This document shows, piece by piece, positions 34,500-44,944 of a stretch of 64,000 bases of DNA. Source of the DNA: Dyadobacter sp. MSC1_007 (GTDB taxonomy: Bacteria; Bacteroidota; Bacteroidia; Cytophagales; Spirosomataceae); assembly GCF_023667495.1 (NCBI RefSeq), contig NZ_JAMOZL010000002.1, forward strand, positions 372,001-436,000, read 5' to 3'. Position numbers and translations under genes: made by a program. Position 1 is the first letter of the stretch. Each line of letters begins with the position of its first letter. The notes beneath the pieces were generated by a model. That model was not told the DNA's origin. It worked only from the letters and a program-made list of their open reading frames with translations, and ran no database searches.

Positions 34500-37463
34500 A
34501 TGAAATCTTATGAAAAATGGAATAACCTGGTGGCATGGACTGTATTTGCAGTCGCCCTGGTTACGTACGTGCTTACCATGGAGCGCACGGCGAGTTTCTG
34601 GGACTGCGGGGAATTCATCGCCTGTGCATTCAAATTACAAGTCCCGCATCCGCCAGGCGCGCCGCTTTTCCTGCTTCTAGGCCGGTTGTTTTCAATGCTC
34701 GCTTTCGGAGATGTTACGCAGGTCGCCTACTGGGTAAATATGATGTCGGTGCTGAGCAGTGCGTTTACAGTGTTCTTTTTGTTCAAAACCATTACAATGC
34801 TGGCCTGCAAGCTGGTGGATAAAAACCGTTCGGACTTCACACGGGCAGATATTGTGCTCGTAATGGGGACGGGCGTAGTGGGGGCACTCGCTTACGCGTG
34901 GTCGGATTCGTTCTGGTTTTCGGCAGTCGAGGCAGAAGTTTATGGCATGTCGTCATTCTTTACCGCGATCGTCATTTGGGCTGTGTTCAAATGGGAGAGT
35001 ATGGATGACCCTTCTACTGAAAACCGCTGGTTGATCCTGACGGCTTACCTGGTAGGTCTTTCCATTGGCGTGCATTTGCTCAACCTTGTCACGATACCGG
35101 CGCTTTCATTGGTTTATTATTTCAAAAAATATCCAAAACCAGGCGTTTTTGGCGCTTCTGTGGCCTTTCTGTGTGGCCTTATTATATTGGGGATCATCAA
35201 TGCGGGCATCATTCCGGGACTGCCGGAGCTAGCCGGAAAATTTGAAATATTCTTCGTCAACTCACTCGGGTTGCCCTACAATACCGGCATTGCATTCTTT
35301 ACATTGATTTTCATCGGCGGACTGGTTTGGGGCATCCGACACTCACATCGCACGAACAAGGCATTGTTGAATACCGGTTTGCTTTGCCTCGCATTTGTGT
35401 TGGTAGGTTATGCCTCATACGCTCTGGTGCTGGTGCGGTCGGGTTACAACACACCTATTAATGAAAACAACCCGAGTGACGTGCTGCGGTTTGTTTATTA
35501 TCTCAAACGGGAACAATATGAAAGCCGGCCGTTGCTCTATGGTCCCTCGTTCGTTTCGCGCCCGGTAAGTCAGAAACGCGGAGCCCCTATTTACGCCAAA
35601 AAAGATGGCCGATATGTTTTAACCGACTACAAACCAATTTACGAATACGAACCCGGAAGCAATATGCTGTTGCCAAGGATGTACAGTTCGCAGCCGGGAC
35701 ATCCCGCACTTTACCAGCAAATGACCGGCCTGGCCGAAGGTCAAAAGCCGACGATGAAGCATAATCTCGCCTATATGTTCTCGCACCAGCTCGGGCACAT
35801 GTACTGGCGGTACTTTCTGTGGAACTTTGTGGGCCGGGAGAGCGATCAGGAAGGGGCGGGCACGCTGCTTCCCTGGAACATTGCAACGTCTTACCCGAGC
35901 AGCATCGCCCATAACAGGGGGCATAACAACTTTCTGATGCTTCCTTTTTTGCTGGGAATTGCGGGCATTGTATATATGTACTACCGCAGGCGAAAAGACC
36001 TGCTGGTTTTAGGACTTTTGTTTGCGTTAACCGGTGTGGCGTTGGTCGTGTACCTGAACTCGCCACCCACCGAGCCGCGCGAACGGGACTATATCTATGT
36101 TGGCTCTTTCTATATTTTCTGTGTCTGGATAGGCTTCGGCGCCATGGCGGCAGCACGTTTTTTGGAAAAAGTAATTAAGGATGAAATGCTCCGCGTAAGT
36201 GTAGCCGGTGCATTGTCACTGGCTGTTCCCGTGATCATGGTCGCCCGTGGCTGGGACAACCACGACCGGAGCAACCGCTACCAGTCCGTCGATTTTGCCC
36301 GCAATATATTAGCCTCATGCGCGCCCAATGCGATCCTTTTCACCGGTGGCGATAACGATACTTTTCCATTATGGTATGTGCAGGAGGTAGAAGGTTTCAG
36401 GACGGATGTGCGCGTTTGCGTGCAGACGTTCCTGGGCACCGATTGGTATATCGAGCAGCTTAAACGGAAGATCAACCGCTCCGATGCGCTGCCGCTTTCG
36501 CTGGATTCGAATAATTACCAATCCGGAAAAAACGAATACCTGCCGTTTTATGAAATCGCGTCGGTGAAATCAGGCATTAACCTCAAAGAATACCTGGAAC
36601 TCATCCACCACGACAACAAGGCCATTCAGGTGCCGCTTACAAGCGGTGATATGACGTCGATTTTACCGTCATCCACCTTGTTTTTACCAGTGGACACGCG
36701 GCAGGTAAAGCACATTGTCAAGCCCGACCTGGTGCCGTATCTCAGCGATTCTATGAGCTGGAAGATTGGTGAAACCGATTTGTTGAAAGGGGATCTCGTG
36801 ATGCTCGACATCATTGCCAGCAACAACTGGAAGCGGCCCGTCTATTTCTCATCGACCATGGGCTCGTCCCACAATCTGGGCCTGGGAGAATATCTCCAAT
36901 TGGAAGGGTATGCCTACCGGTTGCTGCCGGTTCGGGTACCTGGTGCCTCGGACGGTTATGTGAACTCGGACATTATGTATGATAATATGATGAATAAGAT
37001 GTCGTGGCGGGAAATGGACAACCCGAAAGTATATTATGACGATACTTACCGGGGCTCGCCTGTAATCAGTGCCCGGTTGTCATTTTTGCGCCTGGCGCAG
37101 CAGTTGGTCGCCGAAAACCAGCTCGATAAGGCAAAAAAGGTCGTAAACAGGGCTATAAGCGTCATGCCGGACGATACCATTCCTTACGACCAGGTTTCGG
37201 TCGGTTTTGTAGGGACATTGTTTGATGTCGGGGAGGACCGCAAGGCGCTGGACTCGGCCCGGACGATGGCGCTTCGTTCCGACGAGAACCTGACTTGGAT
37301 CAAGGAAACAGGCGGTGAGCGGAACCGCGACGTGAACACTGATCTGTTCATTCTGCAAAGCATTGTACGCGAATGCCGACGGGCGAAGAAAGATCAGGAG
37401 GCCGACCGCTTCGAGGCTGTGTTCCGCAAGCACCTTATCGCCTTTAATATGTACAGTAAATAG
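34500..37463 (+). CDS. DUF2723 (TMEM260-like) multi-pass membrane protein, putative glycosyltransferase
   Basis: A 987-residue protein. The N-terminal part holds DUF2723, with the family motif SFWDCGEFIACAFKLQVPHPPGAPLF (residues 31-56) in the first luminal/periplasmic loop, analogous to the acidic loop of GT-C O-mannosyltransferases. Many membrane helices follow up to about residue 580. The C-terminal 400 residues are soluble with a TPR-like end (LRLAQQLVAENQLDKAKKVVNRAISVMP). Vertebrate TMEM260 is a protein O-mannosyltransferase, so a role in glycosylating exported proteins is a reasonable inference; substrate unknown. The gene stands alone, which is usual for Bacteroidota. Confidence 0.88.
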   Translation: MKSYEKWNNLVAWTVFAVALVTYVLTMERTASFWDCGEFIACAFKLQVPHPPGAPLFLLLGRLFSMLAFGDVTQVAYWVNMMSVLSSAFTVFFLFKTITMLACKLVDKNRSDFTRADIVLVMGTGVVGALAYAWSDSFWFSAVEAEVYGMSSFFTAIVIWAVFKWESMDDPSTENRWLILTAYLVGLSIGVHLLNLVTIPALSLVYYFKKYPKPGVFGASVAFLCGLIILGIINAGIIPGLPELAGKFEIFFVNSLGLPYNTGIAFFTLIFIGGLVWGIRHSHRTNKALLNTGLLCLAFVLVGYASYALVLVRSGYNTPINENNPSDVLRFVYYLKREQYESRPLLYGPSFVSRPVSQKRGAPIYAKKDGRYVLTDYKPIYEYEPGSNMLLPRMYSSQPGHPALYQQMTGLAEGQKPTMKHNLAYMFSHQLGHMYWRYFLWNFVGRESDQEGAGTLLPWNIATSYPSSIAHNRGHNNFLMLPFLLGIAGIVYMYYRRRKDLLVLGLLFALTGVALVVYLNSPPTEPRERDYIYVGSFYIFCVWIGFGAMAAARFLEKVIKDEMLRVSVAGALSLAVPVIMVARGWDNHDRSNRYQSVDFARNILASCAPNAILFTGGDNDTFPLWYVQEVEGFRTDVRVCVQTFLGTDWYIEQLKRKINRSDALPLSLDSNNYQSGKNEYLPFYEIASVKSGINLKEYLELIHHDNKAIQVPLTSGDMTSILPSSTLFLPVDTRQVKHIVKPDLVPYLSDSMSWKIGETDLLKGDLVMLDIIASNNWKRPVYFSSTMGSSHNLGLGEYLQLEGYAYRLLPVRVPGASDGYVNSDIMYDNMMNKMSWREMDNPKVYYDDTYRGSPVISARLSFLRLAQQLVAENQLDKAKKVVNRAISVMPDDTIPYDQVSVGFVGTLFDVGEDRKALDSARTMALRSDENLTWIKETGGERNRDVNTDLFILQSIVRECRRAKKDQEADRFEAVFRKHLIAFNMYSK

Positions 37464-37517
37464 GCTGTTGCGGGCAAGGTTTTTTAGTAATGTATATCTC
37501 AAATCAATCAGAGATTC

Positions 37518-37697
37518 ATGGACAAAGAAACCTTGCCCGAAAACGGGGCGCTTGTAAGATTTATGCGCATCGACGACGACGAATGGAAGGACGGCGAGTA
37601 TGATGCGGAGAATAAGATGTTTATCGAAATTTATTCGACAGACCTCACTACACATAATTGGACAGACATTCGCAAATGGGCGCGTTTGGATGCGTGA
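37518..37697 (+). CDS. Small acidic protein of unknown function
   Basis: A 59-residue frame beginning MDKETLPENGALVRFMRID, acidic and rich in aromatic residues, with no signal or membrane segment. It begins 54 bp after the DUF2723 stop on the same strand and ends 139 bp before the CotH gene. Its codons look like those of real genes of the region (mixed GC third positions). No family recognised. Confidence 0.5.
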   Translation: MDKETLPENGALVRFMRIDDDEWKDGEYDAENKMFIEIYSTDLTTHNWTDIRKWARLDA

Positions 37698-37836
37698 ATG
37701 ACAGATAATCAGTGCCTTTCAGTAAATAATCGGTGATTTTTCTGTATTAAGCTAATATTAAGATTTATATTTAAACTGATGCGGAAGCCCTCCAAATGAC
37801 TTCTACAAAAGGTGAATGCTAATCTAAAATTCGCTT

Positions 37837-39813
37837 ATGATTAAAAACCTACCTCCTTTGAGGCAAAGCTGGCTTTGTCTCCTTATCGCCCTTGCTTTCA
37901 GTTTTCAGGGCGCTGCCCAAACCGCTATCACGTCCAATCTGCCTATTGTGGTAATCAATACCAATGGCGGGTCCATTCAGAATGACGACAAGATACCGGC
38001 GACTTTTAAGATCACGGCCGCTGGCCCCGGTGGCCTGCATAGTTTTGATGTCAATTCTGTGACAAACACTTTCCAATTTCAGGGTGATATCGGGATTGAG
38101 ATCAGGGGAAATACTTCCATTTATTGGGACAAAAAATCCTATGGTTTCGAAACGCGTGACGCACCGAACGGCTCGAACCTGGATGTTTCCCTGCTGGGAA
38201 TGCCGGCCGAAGCCGACTGGGTCCTGAATGCGTGTTATGGCGATAAATCGTTCATAAGGGACGTGTTCGCGCATGAAATGTACACGCGAACGGGCCGGTA
38301 CTCGCCACGTGCGCATTACGTGGAGGTATACTTGCAGGAGATCGGCGGAATGGCCTATCACGGGGTGTATATCCTGATGGAAAAAATAAAAAGAGGTGCT
38401 AACCGGATCAATATCAAAAAGCTGGGAGAGGCCGACACCGACGCGCTGAAAATTTCGGGAGGCTACCTTTTGCAGGTGGGCGAAGACGAGGAGATGAAAT
38501 GGACGTCAGGTATTGCGCCAAACGATGCGCCGTCGCAGCCGAAGCCTTTCTTTCATGTCGAATATCCGAAGTTGCACAACTATACGAATATACCCAACCG
38601 TGACCTGCAGTTCAATTATATCAAACAAAAAATTGATCATTTCGAGCAGGTGCTGAACGGGCCGGATTTCAAAGACCCGGTATTAGGATACAGGCCGCTG
38701 CTGGACGAAGATGCGACGATCGACTACCTGCTGCTGCAAGAGCTTACCAAAAACTCGGATAACTGGCGCGCAAGCACATTCTTTTATAAAAAACGGGACG
38801 ACGAAGGCGGCGAGATTGTAATGGGGGCTCCCTGGGATTACGATAAGTCGATGGGTAACCAGCAGTGGTGCTACGAACTTTCCGTGTTGCCCACCAGCTC
38901 CTGGGCGTGGCAGTTCAATGTGTATTGTCAGGACAGGCCGCCGATGACCGTATTCTGGCCCGCGCGGTTGCTGACAGACTGTTATTTCAAAACCAAACTG
39001 ATGCTGCGTTATCAGCAGCTCAGGCAAACCCAATGGAGCAATCAGGCCATTTCTGACTTTGTAGACCTGAAACAGGCCGAACTTACAGCCCAGAATGCCA
39101 TGCAGCGGAATTTTGCACGATGGAATATCCTCGAAACAGCTGTGATGTTCAACGAGCACTACACATTGCCGGGCAATACGTACGTTAAGGAAGTTCAGTA
39201 TCTTAAAACCTGGTTGACGGATCACCTGGCCTGGATGGATAGCAACATATCGGACATTTCGACGGAAAATTGTGGTGTGTTACCCGTTACATTCAGCGAA
39301 TTTGAGCTGCGGCAAGTGGAACAGGCGGTAAAGGTGAGCTGGTCTACTGCCGATGAGGTGAATAATGACCACTTTGTTGTCGAGCGAAGCAGGGATGTGC
39401 GACAATTTGAGGCCCTCGGTGAGGTGAAAGGTTCGGGAACTTCGAAAGTGGCTACTGAATATACCTTCATGGACGATCAACCTCTGGTAGGCACTGGTTA
39501 CTACCGGATCAGGCAGGTCGATCATGATGGCACCACAAGTTTTTCCACCATTCGTACTATCAGTACTGCGGGAGGTAGCGACGTTACAGTGCTGTTTCCG
39601 AATCCAACCGCTGACCGGCTATGGCTCAAAGACCTCGATCCAGGTTCCACGATCCTTATTACGGATGCTAAGGGGACGAAAATCAGACAGGACGCGGTTA
39701 GAACAAAGCAAACCGAAGTTGCCATTAACGGCCTGAGCGCCGGTAGTTACATTCTTACCGTAGTAGGGCCTAATGGGAATGCCATTACTAAAAAGCATTT
39801 CGTGATTCGATAA
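37837..39813 (+). CDS. CotH kinase family protein with T9SS C-terminal sorting domain
   Basis: A 658-residue secreted protein with a signal peptide at 1-28 (ALAFSFQGAAQ). The CotH atypical kinase domain spans about 75-460, with IGIEIRGNTSIYWDKKSYGFETRD, the lysine-containing GVYILMEKIKRGANRINIKKL and the metal-site-like APWDYDKSMGN. A fibronectin-like domain (about 485-580) follows and residues 585-658 form a type A T9SS sorting domain (LFPNPTADRLWLKD ... GSYILTVVGPNG). It is probably exported by T9SS and displayed on the surface, phosphorylating an extracellular or cell-surface protein; target unknown. A terminator follows. Confidence 0.9.
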   Translation: MIKNLPPLRQSWLCLLIALAFSFQGAAQTAITSNLPIVVINTNGGSIQNDDKIPATFKITAAGPGGLHSFDVNSVTNTFQFQGDIGIEIRGNTSIYWDKKSYGFETRDAPNGSNLDVSLLGMPAEADWVLNACYGDKSFIRDVFAHEMYTRTGRYSPRAHYVEVYLQEIGGMAYHGVYILMEKIKRGANRINIKKLGEADTDALKISGGYLLQVGEDEEMKWTSGIAPNDAPSQPKPFFHVEYPKLHNYTNIPNRDLQFNYIKQKIDHFEQVLNGPDFKDPVLGYRPLLDEDATIDYLLLQELTKNSDNWRASTFFYKKRDDEGGEIVMGAPWDYDKSMGNQQWCYELSVLPTSSWAWQFNVYCQDRPPMTVFWPARLLTDCYFKTKLMLRYQQLRQTQWSNQAISDFVDLKQAELTAQNAMQRNFARWNILETAVMFNEHYTLPGNTYVKEVQYLKTWLTDHLAWMDSNISDISTENCGVLPVTFSEFELRQVEQAVKVSWSTADEVNNDHFVVERSRDVRQFEALGEVKGSGTSKVATEYTFMDDQPLVGTGYYRIRQVDHDGTTSFSTIRTISTAGGSDVTVLFPNPTADRLWLKDLDPGSTILITDAKGTKIRQDAVRTKQTEVAINGLSAGSYILTVVGPNGNAITKKHFVIR

Positions 39814-39840
39814 GAGACAAAAAGGTTATAATCCGGTTGT

Positions 39841-39875
39841 CAATGCCATGGACTTGTTCTATGGCATTGCTTTTT
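39841..39875 (+). terminator. Rho-independent terminator after the CotH gene
   Basis: caatgccat (39841-39849) pairs with atggcattg (39861-39869) and is followed by ctttttaaa. Confidence 0.8.
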
Positions 39876-39907
39876 AAAGAACTTTCGCATAATCAATATC
39901 AGAACTT

Positions 39908-41536
39908 ATGCTGGAAGAGCTTTGGTACAAGAATGCCGTGATATACAGTCTCGACCTCGAAACTTTTATGGACGGTAATAATGACGGAACAGGTGATTTT
40001 GAAGGGCTATGCAACCGCCTGGATTATTTACACGCGCTAGGCCTGGACACGATTTGGCTGGCACCTTTTCAGCCAACCCCCAACCGGGACAATGGCTATG
40101 ATATCAGCGATTTTTACGGGGTCGATCCACGCCACGGATCCAGTGGCGATTTTGTGGATTTTATTCATAAAGCGAGGAAGCTGGGCATCAAAGTGATTAT
40201 CGATCTGGTGGTTAACCACACGTCGGATGAACACAACTGGTTTAAGGAGGCCAGAAAATCGAAGGACAATCCGAAAAGGGATTGGTACGTCTGGTCAGAT
40301 AAACGGCCGTCGGGATGGAACAAAGGGATGGTGTTCCCGGGTGTTCAAAAAGCGACCTGGACGCGGGACAAAAAAAGCGGCTCCTATTATTTTCACCGTT
40401 TCTACGAATTTCAGCCTGATCTCAATACCGATAACCCTGAAGTACGCGAGGAGATCAATCGGATTATGGGATATTGGCTTGAACTGGGCATCGCGGGTTT
40501 CAGGGTCGATGCCGTTCCGTTCATCCTGGAATCACCAGACCCAGACGGTAAGCCGCTACCGCTACATTTTGAATATCTGAAAGAAATGCGCAGGTTCCTG
40601 CAATGGAGGCGCGGGGATGCCGTACTCCTGGGCGAGGCTAATGTGCTTCCGCCGGAGAGTAAGCAGTTTTTTGGCGAAGATGGGGACGGTATCCATCTGA
40701 TGTTCAATTTCTTTGTAAACCAATATACCTTTTATGCACTTGCTACTTCTGACACCAGGCCGCTTGTCAAAGCACTTGAAGCAACCCGGGAAAAGGCGCC
40801 GGGCAGTCAATGGGCATTTTTCCTGCGCAACCACGACGAGCTTGATCTTGGAAGGCTCACCGATGAAGAGCGGCAGGTTGTATTTGAAAGATTTGGCCCG
40901 GATAAAAACATGCAGTTGTATAATCGTGGCATCCGTCGCAGGCTTTCACCGATGCTCGGTAACCGGCAGCAAACCGAACTGGCTTACAGTCTGATGTTCT
41001 CCTTCCCCGGAACGCCAGTTATCCGCTATGGGGACGAAATAGGAATGGGGGATAACCTGGCACTGAACGAACGCGACGCAGTGCGGACACCGATGCAATG
41101 GACGGGCGAGAAAAATGGTGGTTTCTCAAAAAGTAAAAATGTCGTCAACCCGGTCATCGATGACGGTTACTATGCCTACGAACATGTTAATGTCGAGAAT
41201 CAGCGCCGCGATCCTGGTTCACTGCTCAACTGGATGACGACGATGATCCGACTTAGAAAGGAATGCCCGGAGATCGGCTATGGTAACTGGGAGATCATGG
41301 ACACCGGACAGAAGGAAATCCTCGGAATGCGTTATAGCTGGAAAAACAAAGTGTTGCTGATATGGCACAACTTCCAGGGAAAATCGCTGGAACTTGTCGT
41401 ACCCGAAAAACAGGCGGGCACCGGAAGGTTGATCGATTTACTGAACAATATCGAAAGTTTGCTCGATCATAAAGGTCGGCATACGATCACACTTGAAGCA
41501 TATGGGTACCGCTGGTTCCGGGCCTATCAGGAGTAG
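39908..41536 (+). CDS. GH13 alpha-amylase family enzyme, trehalose synthase-like
   Basis: A 542-residue cytoplasmic GH13 enzyme. Catalytic residues are visible: nucleophile Asp201 (GFRVDAVPF), acid/base Glu243 (LLGEANV) and Asp309 (LRNHDEL). The opening WYKNAVIYSLDLETFMDGNNDGTGDFEGL matches the trehalose synthase branch, which interconverts maltose and trehalose. The length fits the catalytic (beta/alpha)8 barrel plus the C-terminal beta domain without a fused maltokinase. Other options are an oligosaccharide alpha-glucosidase or a glycosyltransferase of the same subfamily. No glycogen or trehalose genes are adjacent. Confidence 0.85.
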   Translation: MLEELWYKNAVIYSLDLETFMDGNNDGTGDFEGLCNRLDYLHALGLDTIWLAPFQPTPNRDNGYDISDFYGVDPRHGSSGDFVDFIHKARKLGIKVIIDLVVNHTSDEHNWFKEARKSKDNPKRDWYVWSDKRPSGWNKGMVFPGVQKATWTRDKKSGSYYFHRFYEFQPDLNTDNPEVREEINRIMGYWLELGIAGFRVDAVPFILESPDPDGKPLPLHFEYLKEMRRFLQWRRGDAVLLGEANVLPPESKQFFGEDGDGIHLMFNFFVNQYTFYALATSDTRPLVKALEATREKAPGSQWAFFLRNHDELDLGRLTDEERQVVFERFGPDKNMQLYNRGIRRRLSPMLGNRQQTELAYSLMFSFPGTPVIRYGDEIGMGDNLALNERDAVRTPMQWTGEKNGGFSKSKNVVNPVIDDGYYAYEHVNVENQRRDPGSLLNWMTTMIRLRKECPEIGYGNWEIMDTGQKEILGMRYSWKNKVLLIWHNFQGKSLELVVPEKQAGTGRLIDLLNNIESLLDHKGRHTITLEAYGYRWFRAYQE

Positions 41537-41618
41537 TCAGCAGTATAATAGGCTGATTTTGTATTTTTCTGAAAAACATACTTATACTCAACGTTTAAGC
41601 AGCTATTCCTATAAACCT

Positions 41619-42878
41619 ATGAACACGACCGATGTTGCCCCTTTGATCAATAGCCCAACCCCTGAATATTATGAGATAAAGGCAGCGACTTTACTGGAAG
41701 CTTGCAGGTCCATCCATAGCGATACGATCAAACAAGTTCGCAAATACCATCCGCAACCCGAAAAGCTGACGGACCTCAACAAGCCTAATACCAATTTTGG
41801 GCCTGACGATGCGAGACTGGTGATCGCGCGGGAGCACGGTTTTGAAGATTGGCCGTCTTTCCTGCAACATATTGCAGATCTGAATGGACCCGAGTCCCGG
41901 GTATCCCGATTCGAAAGTGCGGTTGACGCCATAGTAACAGGTGAACTGGAAGCGCTCAACGCTGCAATTGCGCACAATCCGGACATCGTTCATGAGCGTT
42001 CCGCGCGCGGGCACAAGGCTACTTTGCTACATTATATTGCTGCCAATGGTGTGGAGAATTACCGCCAAATCACCCCGCCAAATGCTTTGGAAATTGCGGA
42101 TACGCTGCTTTCGGCAGGTTCATTGCCCAATGCATTTGCTGAAATGTACGATAGCAAATGGGCGACGACGCTGGAATTACTGGTATCGAGCGTCCATCCA
42201 TACAAAGCCGGCCTGCAATCGGTCCTTGCCGGAAAGCTCCTGGATTATGGCGCGGCGATCAACGGTGTTAGCGACGACGGTGCGCCACTGGTAACTGCGA
42301 TCTATTTTCATTATCCTCAATCAGCCGAATTGCTGGTTGAACGCGGCGCCCGCGTCGACAATGTCGTTACAGCGGCAGCGATGGGACACACTGAACTGCT
42401 TGCAACTTATATAGATGAACGTGGAAAATTGACCGCAAACGCGCCATTGATCAATGTAGGATGGCTCAAAGTGGCGCCAACTCCGGAGGCAAACCTGGCG
42501 ATGGCATTTGTGTGGGCAGCGATGCTCAACAGGATTGAAACGGTCGCATTTATGCTTGAAAAGGGTGTAAGCGCAGCCTCTAAAGACCACCGCGAATGGA
42601 CTGCGCTGCATTGGGCCTGTTATTATGCTTATCCAGAGATCGTAGATCTGTTATTGGCTCGCAAAGCCCCGCTGGAGGCGCGTAACGAGTTTGGCGGAAC
42701 GGTGCTGGACCAGACACTCTGGGCAACAGCGCACGAGGGAATCAGGGCCCACCATTTGGACATTGTAAAAAAGCTCGTCGACGCCGGGGCGAAAATACAT
42801 ACATGGTGGTTGCTGAGTGATTTGCATCCGCCGCTGCACGAAAGCGTAGCCGCGATCTTGCAGGAAAAGGTTCGATGA
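41619..42878 (+). CDS. Ankyrin repeat protein
   Basis: A 419-residue soluble protein from the ATG at 41619 (MNTTDVAPLINSPTPEYYEIK). An earlier start at 41493 overlaps the GH13 gene and adds 42 unlike residues. The N-terminal 110 residues contain a stretch (DDARLVIAREHGFEDWPSFLQHI) found at the front of bacterial ankyrin proteins. Ankyrin repeats follow, for example DHREWTALHWACYYAYPEIVDLLLARKAPLEARNEFGGTVLDQ. Function is probably protein binding; partner unknown. It lies 82 bp after the GH13 gene and may share its transcript. Confidence 0.82.
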   Translation: MNTTDVAPLINSPTPEYYEIKAATLLEACRSIHSDTIKQVRKYHPQPEKLTDLNKPNTNFGPDDARLVIAREHGFEDWPSFLQHIADLNGPESRVSRFESAVDAIVTGELEALNAAIAHNPDIVHERSARGHKATLLHYIAANGVENYRQITPPNALEIADTLLSAGSLPNAFAEMYDSKWATTLELLVSSVHPYKAGLQSVLAGKLLDYGAAINGVSDDGAPLVTAIYFHYPQSAELLVERGARVDNVVTAAAMGHTELLATYIDERGKLTANAPLINVGWLKVAPTPEANLAMAFVWAAMLNRIETVAFMLEKGVSAASKDHREWTALHWACYYAYPEIVDLLLARKAPLEARNEFGGTVLDQTLWATAHEGIRAHHLDIVKKLVDAGAKIHTWWLLSDLHPPLHESVAAILQEKVR

Positions 42879-43080
42879 TCGCATAAAACCGTTGTACGAT
42901 AACCCATCCATGCTGTTTGGTAATCGTTCCTGAAATCCAATTGGTTTGAAATAAATATCCACTTAATTCGAAGAAATGTCAGCCGGTTATCAAGCCGGTC
43001 GCATACTTACTCCGTTCCTGCCACGACCTCGTTGTGGATTATTTCGATATGTTTTTTTTGGGAACTTAAACAGGTATGCT

Positions 43081-44944
43081 ATGGATTTTTTTCGGGTTAA
43101 TGAGTGCCGATTGATTTTTCGGATCGCGGTGTTGTGGCTATGCAGCCTGACCATCGTAAGCACTAAATGCACACGCGCCTTCGCGCAGGGAGTACGCACA
43201 GATCTTCTTTTGCCGGATACACCGGATTACGCAAGTCTTTCTGAAAACGGGAAGCATTTATTTGATGGCCTGACCAACAACGGACAGTACCATGGCGAAA
43301 CGGCCATTGTATGGATGCGGCCTATTGCCGAAGTATTGTCCAATAACCGCTTGCAAATCACAATTCCGGGCCGCGCCGAACAGTATGACGTCCACGTCAA
43401 AACCATCGAATATTCCGACGACAGGAATTACAAGGTTTACGGAACGGTAAGCGAGAGCCTGCTATCCGTATTGCTGACCTCCCGCAACGGCATGAAAGGC
43501 GGAGTGATTCAGGGACCTGAGCGATCCTACGAAATCTGCGATTTAGGGGACGACGGGCAGCTTTTGCTGGGGCATGAAAACGACGCGGGAAAGTCCAACT
43601 TTTGCGCGTCCGGCATTGGCTCGGCCATACAAATCCAACCGGAGCACGAGCCTGACGAAAAGGGAAGAAAGCCGGGCGACAATGCGAAGATCGAGCCTTG
43701 TATGAACAACATCCGGGTACTTTTTCTGCATGGCAACAATGTGAGCCCTATGTCGGCTATGAACCATGCCTATAACACCCTTGATGTGTTCAATCAGACG
43801 GTAACGAATAGCGGGGTGGCTGGTACTGCGTTTGTCCAACTGGCAGGGGTGGTGCAGACGACTTTTACAAAGACGAACCATGACATTAAACTGGACGCAT
43901 TGGCTTTGAGTAATAACGCTTCTGTTCAAAATCTATGCAACCAACACAAGGCAGATTTGGTGTTATTATTGAACTGGGAGGGCCACGCTGATGCAGGCGG
44001 AGTTCCAGATCCAGAGATTTATCACCATCCTAATAGTAGCAGGAGTTTTGCAATTGTGGATTTGTCAAGTCCCAGCGTTCCAGTAGTAGGGGCGCATGAG
44101 CTGAGCCATCTGTTTGGGTGCAATCATGAAAACGAAAGCTTCGGATTGCCGTATGCGCAAGGATATATATTCCTCGGTCAATACACTAGTGGCTAAAGGG
44201 AATGCTCCGGGCAGTAAAATCTTCTATTATTCTAATCCAAACAAAACATTTGCCGGATCAACAATGGGAGATGCCACCCACAATAACGCCAAGGTAATGA
44301 ACGACAAAGCATCTATCGTCAAAGCCTTCCGGCCTGAGCCAAATGTTTTGAGTGGTTCGATTTACGGGCCGACAAGCGGATACGCTTATCAGGTTTACAC
44401 CTATGAGGCCATCGCTAAATGTGGGAGCCCGCCTTATACTTACCAGTGGAAGGAGTCTTCGGATGGGATAAACTATTCCGGTAATGGCACGGGGGAGTTT
44501 TACAACGTTGGACTGTACCACAATGATAATCATCAATTTTACTTGAAATTGAAAATCACATCAGCAGATGGGCAGGTAGCCGAGAACTGGATGCAGATAT
44601 GGGTGGACGATGAGCCCAATGGCGGTTATAGAAAGGGACAAAAGCAAGATGACTCATTGCAAGCCGAAAACGGTGAGGTGGTATTGCAACCTAATCCGAC
44701 ATCTGGTCCGGTGGAAGTTGTTTTCAACGCCGAAAAAGCTATGAAAGTAGAATCGGGGCTATCAGATTTGAGCGGTCAGGTGGACCTGCAAGACCGTACT
44801 TTCCAATGCGCAGCGGGGCGAAATGTGATCGCGCTCGATCTCGCGGGCAAGGGTCTGGCACCAGGTATTTACATTGTCACAGTCCGCGGCGGCGGCCATA
44901 TTATTCGAAAAAGGGTTGTCTACCAAACCACATTTAAGCCATGA
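43081..44944 (+). pseudogene. T9SS-secreted metzincin metalloprotease split by a frameshift
   Basis: The first frame runs from the ATG at 43081 (signal peptide to about residue 35, ending AFAQ) to a stop at 44196. It holds the metzincin zinc site HELSHLFGCNH (His339, Glu340, His343, His349) and then runs GYIFLGQYTSG to the stop. The next frame, shifted by +1, continues with NTLVAKGNAPGSKIFYYSNP, the expected downstream stretch of reprolysin-like peptidases, and then an Ig-like domain and a type A T9SS sorting domain to 44944. The shift lies around 44175-44185. Joined, they make one protein of about 620 residues. It is a mutation, a sequencing error or, less likely, programmed frameshifting. 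Confidence 0.8.
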
